Assembly: GCA_016765495.1 (NCBI GenBank)
Contig: JAESPV010000021.1
Location: 1 to 64,000 of the forward strand
Length of the DNA: 64,000 bases
Direction: 5' to 3'
Source of the DNA: Desulfocapsa sp.
GTDB lineage: Bacteria > Desulfobacterota > Desulfobulbia > Desulfobulbales > Desulfocapsaceae
Shown here one piece after another: positions 47,201-54,215 of the stretch (the first letter of the stretch is position 1; each line of letters opens with the position of its first letter). The notes under the pieces are model-generated. The model made no database searches, was not told the origin of the DNA, and saw only the letters and a program-made list of their open reading frames with translations. A program made the translations under genes and the position numbers.

Positions 47201-47353
47201 AGCGGCACTGGTTCCGATGTAACCCACCGCATTGCCGCCCCTATGTTGGGAGGAATGTTGACTGTTATGATCTTGAATCTGCTTGTTTTGCCGGTGGTTT
47301 ACAGCCTGGTGCTGCAGTTTCAGGAATGGCGACGGAGAAGGCATGAACAATGA
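44201..47353 (+). CDS. cusA: Heavy-metal RND transporter, Cus-type pump 2 (CusA)
   Basis: A 1050-residue CusA-type pump, closely similar to the one at 30928 through its whole length. TM4 has GTMVDGAIVMVENAHKH, and the periplasmic part keeps GSEFMPPLDEGDILYMPTT. The main difference is a slightly longer TM4-TM5 linker (DRKGGKLSDEEHWQ). It probably exports Cu(I)/Ag(I) too. Codon choice looks more G/C-ending than in cluster 1, which suggests separate acquisition rather than recent tandem duplication. No gene follows in the operon. Confidence 0.92.
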   Translation: MINKIISLALRDRFMVLIATAIVLGTGLWAYKTAPLDAIPDLSDVQVIIFTPFAGQAPQVVEDQVTYPLTTAMLAVPKTKVVRGYSFFGLSFIYIIFEDNTDMYWARSRILESLNYVSGRLPKEVNPTLGPDATGVGWIYEYALVDRTGKHDLAQLRSIQDWYMRYPLQTVPGVAEVASVGGYVKQYQVEVDPNALVTYNITLAKIKRAIKRSNRDVGGRLIEMAETEYMVRSRGYIRSIADLKSIAVGVDAHGTPIRLQDVANVQIGPELRRGIVDLNGEGEVAAGVVIMRFGENALATIQGVRKKLDELKAGLPEGVEIVTVYDRGDLIERAVASLNTSLMQQLAIVSLVVILFLLHARSAFVAIITLPMGILMAFIVMKWQGLNANIMSLGGIAITIGTMVDGAIVMVENAHKHLARAIDRKGGKLSDEEHWQVIGESSREVGPALFFSLLVIVVSFLPIFTMQAQEGRLFSPLAFTATYSMAAAAILAITLVPVLMGYFVRGRIIEEQKNPVNRLMHLIHTPLLRLAMRWRGITVALALILLAVTYHPLSKLGSEFMPPLDEGDILYMPTTFPGISITKAKELLKQTDKILASFPEVHHVFGKIGRAETATDAAPLSMLETTIRLKQKNKWPDPKKTTKELIDEMDKAIRFPGVANAWTMPIKTRIDMLSTGIKTPIGIKISGPDLNVLQKVSLEIERAMKTLPETTSAFGDRAVGGYYFDFDIDRDEIARYGLTVGDIQDVIQSAIGGMNITETVEGLERYPVNLRYPRELRDNIEALKRVLVATPTGTQIPLALITELKLTRGPPVIKSENARPNAWIYVDISTSDIGGFVAKAKKVMADMVTIPPGYTLTWSGQFEYMERAAQRLRIVVPATLLIIFLLLYLNFRNITEPVIVMMSIPFGLIGGIWLVYVSGYNISVAVAVGFIALAGMAAEIGVLVLSFIDVEIDKRRASAKKALSATEIREAAQSATSMRVRPVAMTAISTMAGLVPIMLSSGTGSDVTHRIAAPMLGGMLTVMILNLLVLPVVYSLVLQFQEWRRRRHEQ

Positions 47354-47678
47354 TTGCGACTATAATTCTTTACTCTGTCTTACTGGTGTCCGGTTATTAA
47401 TTGAATAATTTAAGCTGCTTACTGACAGTGGCCGCATCGTCCGTGCTGTCTCGTTCTGTAATTGGCTGATAAATCGAATCTTTTCCGAATATGGTTACAC
47501 TTAAAATCTGTAGAACTGTGTAAAGGTTTTCTTGAAGGTGTAATTCTTTTTTCAAAATTGCCACAAGCACATAAACTGAGACAGCAATCCATATCGGAGA
47601 TGTTACGTACACAGAGCGACGCATAGAACAAGATGGTGGAGAAAGTCTTTTTGAATCCAAAATTTAAGGAGGTTTATC

Positions 47679-48446
47679 ATGCCACGAAAGAGGTTATCTA
47701 TGCGAAACATACGCGAGATATTACGTCTCAAACATTCCAACAACGCAGTAGTCGGGAAATCTGTAACAGCTGTGGAATAGGCAGGAGCACGGTGAGCGAT
47801 TATTTCCCTCTGCTGTCCCGTCAGTTAGCAGCACACGTTTCATCCCTGACTTTCAGAAAGTTCATAAAGAACTGCAATCCAAAAAACATGTAATACTCAT
47901 TCTGTTGTGGCAGGAATATAAGGAGCAGCATCCAGATGGCTATCAACACAGCTGGTTCTGTCATGATTACAGGGATTGGACAGGTCGTCTTGATGTGGGC
48001 ATGCCGTCACGAACAGCGGGCAGGAGAAAAACTGTTTGCTGATTATGCCGATTACACCTATGCCGAAGCCGCATCAAGCCAGAAGGTTGAAGATTGGATC
48101 GGCTCCCATGTTCGGCGTCTACTTTCTTCGGGGAATTCTCCCTGAAGTCGGAGTATTGCTGGTGGAGCGATGGATACTTGCCAAGCTCCGTAAGTATTGA
48201 CTCTTCACCCTGGCTAGTCTCAACCGGGAGATTGGAAAACTCCTGCAATTCCTGAACGAAAAACCTTTTCAAAAACTCAGCGGCAGTCGTTAAAGCAGGT
48301 TTGAAGAAATTGACAAACCTGCCTTAAAACAATTGCCTTCAGCATCTTACGAACTCGCCTATTGGAAAACATCTATTGTTCATCTTGATTATCGCGTGGA
48401 AGTGAAAGGGGATTATTATTCCGTCCCGTACACTTTGGTCAATTGA
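47679..48446 (+). pseudogene. IS21-family transposase (istA) remnant
   Basis: Ordered pieces of IstA in shifting frames: MPRKRLSMRNIREILRLK, GIGRSTVSDYFPLL, QHPDGYQHSWFCHDY-RDWTGRLDVGM, RAGEKLFADYAD, YTYAEAASSQKVEDWIGSHV, VGVLLVERWILAKLRK, PFQKLSGSR, then EVKGDYYSVPYTLV. An internal deletion after DYAD removed the middle of the catalytic domain, and there are several frameshifts. No istB follows. The element is dead. Confidence 0.82.
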
Positions 48447-48661
48447 CACGAAATACCGAAACAAAGTAAAGACAAAATAATAGCGTCGCTATGCTCCGAT
48501 ACTCGTGTCCGGATTCAGTGGAATACACACATTGTCTTTTCCTCAAGTGTCAAGGGGAGTCTCCCACGTAAAACGAGCAGGGATATTAGTGTTGCGAGGT
48601 TTTATTTCTTAAAAGAGTCTCCTATGTGGAAGATTTTTTAGAGTCTGCTGAGTATAAGACA

Positions 48662-49159
48662 CTAATATTCTTCCAAGTGGGTCCACTCTGCATTTTCGAG
48701 CCAGTTGCCGGGCTCCGTTCTTGAAACAAATTCGACAATATTCTCCATTATTCGCAAATGTTTCCCTTCTTCATGGGCCAATTGCAAAAAAATCTGCCGA
48801 TATTGCTCACCTTCAACCTGCTCAGCCTTTTCTAGATAAAATTTCTGGCTCATGTCCTCAATGTCACGCGCCTTTCTGTAATTATCCGTTTCTTCGGAGG
48901 TGTCGACCTTCAATTCTTGTTTTACATCCTTCATTTCAACAAAAATATTTTTTACATTTTCTAATACGTTAGTTTCTGCTAGTTGAGGATCTTTAACTCT
49001 TCCTTTTAACAGTTCAACTATCTTGTAGTGTTTTACTTCTTCATCAGCCAACATGGTAAATATTTTTACAAGCCCACCAGTAGTACATTGCTGGGCAAGT
49101 TTCCGGTAATAATTCTCTCCATCTTTTTCCATCTGCATTGCGTAGTCATAGATATTCAT
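48662..49159 (-). CDS. Rubrerythrin-type diiron protein
   Basis: A 165-residue ferritin-like four-helix protein. Carboxylate/histidine ligands appear in pairs: EKDGENYY, LADEEVKHYK, MSQKFYLEKAEQ and AHEEGKHLRIME. There is no rubredoxin tail. Such proteins reduce peroxide or store iron in anaerobes. It lies at the end of the small-protein cluster that starts behind the riboswitch at 50738-50808, but is 530 bp from the nearest gene, so cotranscription is uncertain. Confidence 0.85.
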   Translation of the reverse strand: MNIYDYAMQMEKDGENYYRKLAQQCTTGGLVKIFTMLADEEVKHYKIVELLKGRVKDPQLAETNVLENVKNIFVEMKDVKQELKVDTSEETDNYRKARDIEDMSQKFYLEKAEQVEGEQYRQIFLQLAHEEGKHLRIMENIVEFVSRTEPGNWLENAEWTHLEEY

Positions 49160-49686
49160 ATTAATACTCCTGTAAATTTGAACATTTCAAGGGGCACTAC
49201 AAGTAATTGAGATTTACTACGTCCAAATGGTATTTCGCAACCGTGTGGATGTTGCATAGGGCTGTCGCCAGGAGAATTCCTGATTTGTTAATTTTACATT
49301 CTGCCTTGACGGAATGATGGGTGACCATAGAACCTGTATTTGATCCTTCAACAGATTCACCATGGGCGGTGGATTCAACGTTTCCTGCTTGATAGCTGAA
49401 TTTGTCCCCCTCCGGTTTTAAAAAAGCTGGATCCAGCGTATATGATGTTCTGTGGTGTTTAGATGGGAATTTTCCTTGCCCAGAGACACTTTCACCGCAA
49501 ACATTTCGTCTGCATTCACGCAACTATTCCGGGGATAGCACCCCCCCTCCTGGGCATTGGGGGGGGGCTTGAACCTACCAATCCGTTCATCCTTAATCGC
49601 TAATTTAATTGACTCCTCTTATTCACCCTTATTCTTTCCCTGGTAAAGAATAAATATTCTACCAACTTGTCAGGAAGTAGCCCAGG
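49160..49686. other. Stretch with one doubtful frame and a C/G-run hairpin
   Basis: A minus-strand frame (49197-49523, 108 codons) has unusual composition, no ribosome site and no family I recognise; I do not call it a gene. At about 49540-49568 a run of seven C faces a run of nine G around TCCTGGGCATT, forming a very stable hairpin with no T-run. It may be the end of an old mobile element. Confidence 0.45.
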
Positions 49687-49893
49687 CTAGTCTGGGCAGC
49701 ATGATTCGGCAAGATTGAACTCTTTGCTATCTGCTACTTCACCACACTTTGGACATTTCAATTTAACGGTGCTCATCTCCTTTTTTACATAAATTTCCCT
49801 ACTGCATTTGCCGCATATTATATGGTCTTCCTGCGGAACTAAATCTTGAGGCAAGAGTTCCATTTGACATTCAGGACATTGTAATGATGGCAT
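49687..49893 (-). CDS. Small zinc-ribbon protein
   Basis: A 68-residue protein starting at MPSLQC behind GGGAGA. Two CxxC pairs (CPEC, CGKC) form one ribbon, and CPKC with a late CC forms another. Probably a structural or regulatory zinc protein. It shares strand and cluster with the genes at 49997, 50243 and 48662. Confidence 0.7.
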   Translation of the reverse strand: MPSLQCPECQMELLPQDLVPQEDHIICGKCSREIYVKKEMSTVKLKCPKCGEVADSKEFNLAESCCPD

Positions 49894-49996
49894 ATCATAT
49901 CTCCCAGTTATCCAAGTTTCATCATAGTGAAACAACTAAGTGCTAATCATAGCCCGACACTCTTGTATTTTGCATAGAGGTCATGGACCTTGTGTC

Positions 49997-50182
49997 TCAG
50001 GTGGCTGATTTTTTTTTTGAACCATCTTCTGTGACCCAACGAGGTTCGCTTATGGAGTAAACTATTTTTGCCAACTCATCCGTACAGATGTGGGTCATCT
50101 CCGCAGCTTCATCAATATCCTGCACCAAGAGCTCGATAGACTTCGCAAGATTAGCCATGAATTCACGATGGGCGAAAAGCAT
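49997..50182 (-). CDS. Small protein of unknown function
   Basis: A 61-residue protein; I chose the start at MLFAHREF because GGAAGGA lies just before it, rather than a longer version without a site. It is mostly helical (LAKSIELLVQDIDEAAEMTHI) with a basic tail. No family recognised. Second gene after the riboswitch. Confidence 0.55.
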   Translation of the reverse strand: MLFAHREFMANLAKSIELLVQDIDEAAEMTHICTDELAKIVYSISEPRWVTEDGSKKKSAT

Positions 50183-50242
50183 GGTTCCTTCCATTTGAAT
50201 CACTGCAAATGGCAACATTTTTAAGATGGCTAGAGGTTAGGG

Positions 50243-50545
50243 TCACCCGCCAATGTCGTAATCAAAAAAAGCCCCCTCTGCTTCTTCGTATTTATCTCCA
50301 AGATCACTGATTTTCCCTTTTATTTCTTCCCTTACAGGATTCCATTCCGTGGGGCAGGAAGTTCTGAGGCTATCAATCCTGTCCTCTAGTTCTGTCATTA
50401 AGATATGGAGGCCATTCACGTTTTCGAACATCCTCTGTTTGGCTCCGGTAGGTAGCTCGTCCATTCGACGGATGACATTATACAGCTTAGCTTTCCAGGC
50501 GGTGAGTTCTATATCGACATTTTTACAATAATCTTTGACTTCCAT
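50243..50545 (-). CDS. Small helical protein behind the riboswitch
   Basis: A 100-residue soluble protein with a very strong ribosome site (AAGGAGGG). Charged and helical throughout (ELTAWKAKLYNVIRRMDELP, LHILMTELEDRIDSLRT), with an acidic end (EGAFFDYDIGG). I do not recognise the family. It is the first gene after the GEMM-I riboswitch and so the most direct candidate for c-di-GMP control. Confidence 0.7.
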   Translation of the reverse strand: MEVKDYCKNVDIELTAWKAKLYNVIRRMDELPTGAKQRMFENVNGLHILMTELEDRIDSLRTSCPTEWNPVREEIKGKISDLGDKYEEAEGAFFDYDIGG

Positions 50546-50713
50546 AATACCCTCCTTTTGATTTTTGTTCTGTTTGATTTATATGTTAGCGCTTGGTCTC
50601 TTCGACGGTCATGATTTAATAATCATCCGCTTTCTTCCATTGATTACAAAGGTAGACTTAACTGCTATATTTTATTTCATAACTTTGATGCTATTCCTTT
50701 TTTTTAAAAAAAA

Positions 50714-50751
50714 ACAGCCGAGTCGCCCCTGTATTTTGGCAACCCGGCTGT
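50714..50751 (-). terminator. Riboswitch-coupled intrinsic terminator
   Basis: On the minus strand, ACAGCCGGGTTGCC (50738-50751) can pair with GGCGACTCGGCTGT (50714-50727, with two G-U pairs), followed by a run of nine T. The 5' arm is also the 3' half of the aptamer, so aptamer folding and termination exclude each other. This predicts that ligand turns expression on. Confidence 0.75.
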
Positions 50752-50808
50752 TTCATTGAAACCCGTGGCTTTCCGTCCCCACCTTATGATGGGTTTGGCT
50801 TTGTCTTA
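50738..50808 (-). ncRNA. Cyclic-di-GMP class I (GEMM-I) riboswitch
   Basis: Reading the minus strand: GACAAAGCCAAACCC, a short hairpin (CATC-ATAA-GGTG), GGGACGGAAAGCCACGGG, a second hairpin (TTTCAATGAAA) and CAGCCGGGTTGCC. This is the GEMM-I order of conserved blocks. The G recognising the ligand (G20 in V. cholerae Vc2 numbering) is retained, pointing to c-di-GMP rather than cGAMP. The adjacent G21-C46 pair is swapped to C-G here, a compensatory change. It leads into a terminator and then the small-protein cluster at 50545. Confidence 0.8.
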
Positions 50809-50821
50809 TTTTCTTTTGGCT

Positions 50822-50870
50822 AAAAAACACAAAAGCCCCCTCAAAGGTTTGTTCCCTTGATGGAGGCTTT
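50822..50870 (-). terminator. Hairpin terminator upstream of the riboswitch
   Basis: On the minus strand AAAGCC-TCC-ATCAAGG pairs with CCTTTGA-GGGGGCTTT around AACAAA, followed by TTTTGTGTTTTTT. It may end transcripts coming from bamD, or act as a first regulated stop within the leader started at 50968-50996. Confidence 0.6.
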
Positions 50871-50967
50871 ATAAAAGTAGCTTTAGGATAACTTCGTTCA
50901 TCGAACGACCTCAAACAGTAAAGTTTGTATGGTGATCTAAAACTGAATTACTCAATATGTTATGAGT

Positions 50968-50996
50968 ACACTATGTGTTAATATTTTATTTGTCAA
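50968..50996 (-). promoter_or_regulatory. Sigma-70-type promoter upstream of the riboswitch
   Basis: On the minus strand a perfect -35 TTGACA (50991-50996), 17 bp, then TAGTGT (50968-50973), a weak -10. A leader from about 50961 would include the hairpin at 50822-50870 before the aptamer, which complicates the reading. Confidence 0.45.
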
Positions 50997-51564
50997 CACT
51001 AAGTTAAAAAAACATAGTTCGACTTAATTATTGAAAGGGGAAGAATCTTTTTTTATCTCGAAAAGAATCAGCCTTCTCAGCTGACCTTATCGGTTGTGAC
51101 TTTTTTCTGAGCGATTATTGTTAGTTCACCCACTAAATTTCCATATTTCGCCCTAATGATACCTTTAATATTTTTGAAAATTACGAAATTTAAAGTTGAA
51201 AAATTTCTAAAATATCACGTGGCTCACATCGAACACCGTTTTCGCAAGCACCGCAAAGTGGCACACTGTTTGGGCGGTAAATTAAATATGCGTAAGGACC
51301 CAAGTGTGTTATTTTAGAAAACAAGATGACTTTCGCCATGCTTTTAGCAATATAATTTTTTTACCGGGGTTCATTTCCCGGATGGGCCAATCTACATTGT
51401 CGCCTAATGGGATAATCGGACTCATCTCCACCCAATTTCTTCATAAGAGTGGAGTTGTTAACTTTTCCTCTGGTTTGGGCGTATCTTAAACTCCGTTGCA
51501 AGCTCTGAGAGTGTCTTGATTTTCTTAATAGCCTCAATTTTGCTTCTAAATAAGGCTTGAAATA
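50997..51564. other. Intergenic stretch without supported genes
   Basis: About 570 AT-rich bp between the riboswitch promoter and bamD. A plus-strand frame at 51304-51489 has no ribosome site or similarity. No RNA fold recognised. Confidence 0.45.
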
Positions 51565-52389
51565 CTAGTTTTGTGAGGGGGGGGCAGTTATGACTTCATC
51601 CTCATCTGAGCTGAATAATGTCCAATCCGGCAAGACGGTGTCTTTGAACCAGGAAGAAAGGTTAAACCTCGGAGGATCTCCAGCTTCCAGACGTTTGAGC
51701 AACTTTTTTGCCTTAGGAGTGATTGTTGCGTCCGGATAGGTACTTATCAGGTATTGAAGCCTGGCCTGAGCTTCTTCATATTTCTCAGTTCTGAGATAAA
51801 ACTCAACAACAAAATATTCGTGATTGACCATGAATTCATTGGCTGCACGAATTCGTGCATTGGCTTCATTGGTGTAAGGAGAGTGGGGAAAGGCTCGAAG
51901 AAGTTTTGAGAATTCCCTGATTGCATTTTCTGCTCCACTGGTGTCGCGATCAATACGGTCAATCTGCTGATAATGGCTCATGGCAATCTGGTACATAACA
52001 TAGGGCATTGCTTCGTTAGTTGGATGCCGCTCTTCAAATTCATGGTAGAGAATGAGTGCCTCCTGGTAATTTTCCAGGTAGTAATTACTGTCAGCAGCTT
52101 TCAGTTTGGCAAGCATCGCCTCTGGGCTGAAGGGGTAGTAATCCAGAATTTCATCGAATTTTTTCCGTGCTTTATAGTAGTTTCCATTTGAAAACTCATC
52201 CATTCCATTTCCAGCCAGAGTTTGTGCGGAGAGGCGTACGTCTTTTTCATCCTCGTCGTTCCTGTCAAAAAGAGATGTGATCTGGGCGCAGCCACCAAGT
52301 GAAGAGAGTAAGACACCGAGAAGGGCAAGATTTATGGAAAATCGTATAAGTGAAGAGTGACGGATAAACGTATTGAAACTGAACATCAT
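51565..52389 (-). CDS. bamD: Outer-membrane assembly lipoprotein BamD
   Basis: A 274-residue lipoprotein with lipobox (SSLGGCAQ) and tetratricopeptide-like repeats (KARKKFDEILDYYPFSPEAM, EALILYHEFEERHPTNEAM, FSKLLRAFPHSPYTNEA). BamD is the essential helper of BamA in folding outer-membrane barrels. It follows trxB by 11 bp on the same strand. Either of two adjacent ATGs can be the start. Confidence 0.9.
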   Translation of the reverse strand: MMFSFNTFIRHSSLIRFSINLALLGVLLSSLGGCAQITSLFDRNDEDEKDVRLSAQTLAGNGMDEFSNGNYYKARKKFDEILDYYPFSPEAMLAKLKAADSNYYLENYQEALILYHEFEERHPTNEAMPYVMYQIAMSHYQQIDRIDRDTSGAENAIREFSKLLRAFPHSPYTNEANARIRAANEFMVNHEYFVVEFYLRTEKYEEAQARLQYLISTYPDATITPKAKKLLKRLEAGDPPRFNLSSWFKDTVLPDWTLFSSDEDEVITAPPSQN

Positions 52390-52400
52390 AATTATTGGAC

Positions 52401-53330
52401 TCAGCTGAGATTGGTGAGATAGTTTTCGGCAGCAAGTACTGCAGTGGCGCCTTCTCCTGCTGCATTAATTACTTGTCGGACCTCTTTGCTGCGGATATCA
52501 CCTGCAGCCATAACTCCCGGTACAGCAGTTCGGGTTTCAAGATCGGTGGGGATGAAACCTCCATCATCGGCTTTAAGAATATCGAGTGGTAGCATCTCAT
52601 TGTTGGGAAGTACCCCAATTAAAACAAATATTCCATCAACCTTTAAGACGGATTCCTTCCCATCGTTACTCTTCAGGTGCAACTCTTCAACACCTTCAGT
52701 TCCCTGAATCTTTGTTGTATTGGAGTTCCAGATGAAATCAATATTTGGATTAGCAAAAGCTTTTTCTTGAATGATCTTAGTGGCTCGTAATTCATCACGA
52801 CGATGGATAAGGGTAACTTTGTCAGCAAACTTAGTAAGATGTATTGCTTCCTGCACTGCAGTGTTCCCGCCGCCGACTACTGCGACATGCATATTGCGAT
52901 AAAAAGGAGCATCGCAGGTGGCACAGTATGATACACCTTTGCCGGTAAGTTCTTTTTCTCCAGGAATTCCAAGAGGGCGCGGATGGGCGCCGGAGCAAAT
53001 AATCAGGGTGTCACAGGTTAGAGGATCACCATCTTCAAGTTCAAGGCGTTTAACAGGTTCTGTGAGATCCATGGAAACGACGTTGCCGAACAGGGAGTTT
53101 ACTTCAAAGCGTTTAGCCTGAGCGGACATCTTTTCAGAAAGGTCAAATCCTGAGATACCGTCTGGAAAGCCGGGGTAGTTATCAATCCAGTCAGTGAGTA
53201 GAACCTGCCCACCCTCAGCACCTTTTTCTATGAGCAGATGATCCATCCTGGCTCTTGCTGCATAGAGTCCTGCTGTAAGTCCTGCCGGGCCTGCACCTAA
53301 AATAATCAGTTTATAATGAGTTTTTGCCAT
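52401..53330 (-). CDS. trxB: Thioredoxin reductase
   Basis: A 309-residue flavoprotein: FAD-binding GAGPAGLTAGLYAARA, redox-active CATC (SYCATCDAPFY), NAD(P)H-binding GGGNTAVQEA and C-terminal AAGDIRSKEVRQ. It reduces the thioredoxin encoded 75 bp upstream. A stable hairpin terminator lies between the two genes. Confidence 0.95.
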   Translation of the reverse strand: MAKTHYKLIILGAGPAGLTAGLYAARARMDHLLIEKGAEGGQVLLTDWIDNYPGFPDGISGFDLSEKMSAQAKRFEVNSLFGNVVSMDLTEPVKRLELEDGDPLTCDTLIICSGAHPRPLGIPGEKELTGKGVSYCATCDAPFYRNMHVAVVGGGNTAVQEAIHLTKFADKVTLIHRRDELRATKIIQEKAFANPNIDFIWNSNTTKIQGTEGVEELHLKSNDGKESVLKVDGIFVLIGVLPNNEMLPLDILKADDGGFIPTDLETRTAVPGVMAAGDIRSKEVRQVINAAGEGATAVLAAENYLTNLS

Positions 53331-53349
53331 GGGATTTAAAAAATAATAG

Positions 53350-53392
53350 AAAAAAAGAAGCTTTCTGCAAAAAGAAGGTTTGCAGAAAGCTT
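53350..53392 (-). terminator. Intrinsic terminator between trxA and trxB
   Basis: On the minus strand AAGCTTTCTGCAA (53380-53392) pairs perfectly with TTGCAGAAAGCTT (53358-53370) over 13 bp around a 9-base loop, followed by a T-rich run. It should let trxA be transcribed in excess, with trxB reached by readthrough or its own promoter. Confidence 0.85.
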
Positions 53393-53405
53393 GAATATAT
53401 GCAGT

Positions 53406-53732
53406 TTATAACGCTTTTCCGATGAGCTCAACAAGCTGAGCTTTGCCGACAGCTCCGGTAACCTGATCAACTTTTTCACCACTTTTGAAAAGAATCAGAG
53501 TGGGGATGGCACGGATACCAAATTTTCCGGGTGTTGCAGGGTTGTCATCAACATTCATTTTGACGATGGTTACTTTACCAGCGTACTCGTCGGCAAGCGC
53601 TTCAATAACAGGTCCTATGGCCTTACAGGGACCACACCAAGGGGCCCAGAAATCAACAAGACAAGGGGTGTCTGAGCCTATTACTGATGCAAAATCTGCA
53701 TCACTTACTTCTTTTACTTTGTCACTAGCCAT
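53406..53732 (-). CDS. trxA: Thioredoxin
   Basis: A 108-residue thioredoxin with active site WCGPC (FWAPWCGPCKAIGP) and the cis-proline segment IRAIPTLILF. The start at MASDKV has GGAG upstream. Cytoplasmic disulphide reductant, recycled by the reductase encoded downstream. Confidence 0.95.
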   Translation of the reverse strand: MASDKVKEVSDADFASVIGSDTPCLVDFWAPWCGPCKAIGPVIEALADEYAGKVTIVKMNVDDNPATPGKFGIRAIPTLILFKSGEKVDQVTGAVGKAQLVELIGKAL

Positions 53733-54110
53733 TGTTTTCTCCAATTTGAGCAGTTTTTTTTTGATTGTTTTGTCAGCGAAGGAACGTACATTAAATATCT
53801 TGAGCTTCTTGAGAGTCTGCGCTTACCTACTTGCTCTTTACTCTGTCACCGATACCTTTGAAAATGTTGCATGCAGGTGATATGCAGAGTTTTTTCAAGT
53901 ACAGGTGACGAAAAATCGCAACGCAATATGCTCAACTTATTTTGTTCCCGTTCCTAAAAAGAAGACACATTGTATTTCTTCATTATCGCAATGTACCTCT
54001 TGCCGATTTCCCTGACAAGAAAAATATGAATTGATTTGAGGCTAAACCTTTCACTCAATCCTTGCATACAGTGTGTATAAAAGAGTAAAAGGTCAAGGTG
54101 GGGAAGCTGT
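53733..54110. other. Divergent region between trxA and hemL
   Basis: About 380 bp that should hold the trxA promoter. No clear hexamers chosen. Nothing else was recognised apart from a half-site resembling C1 at 53954-53968, which I rejected. Confidence 0.4.
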
Positions 54111-54140
54111 TTGACAGATTTTTACCAGTCATGGTATATT
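54111..54140 (+). promoter_or_regulatory. Sigma-70 promoter of hemL
   Basis: TTGACA (54111-54116), 18 bp, TATATT (54135-54140), a near-consensus promoter 75 bp upstream of the hemL start. Confidence 0.75.
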
Positions 54141-54215
54141 CTTGATCTCTGTGGATACTTGAGCTGCCCTGCGGATGCAGGGATGGATGTCAAATTATAA
54201 AGAAAGGGTGTTTAA

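Noticed and set aside
49197..49523. Minus-strand frame of 108 codons
   Set aside because: No ribosome site, odd composition and no recognisable family.
50738..50808. cGAMP-type (GEMM-Ib) riboswitch
   Set aside because: The specificity base equivalent to G20 is G, not A.
53954..53968. CTAAAAAGAAGACAC, nearly the same as part of the enhancer site at 40153
   Set aside because: It lacks the TGTC half-site and has no partner site or -24/-12 element; hemL has a sigma-70 promoter.
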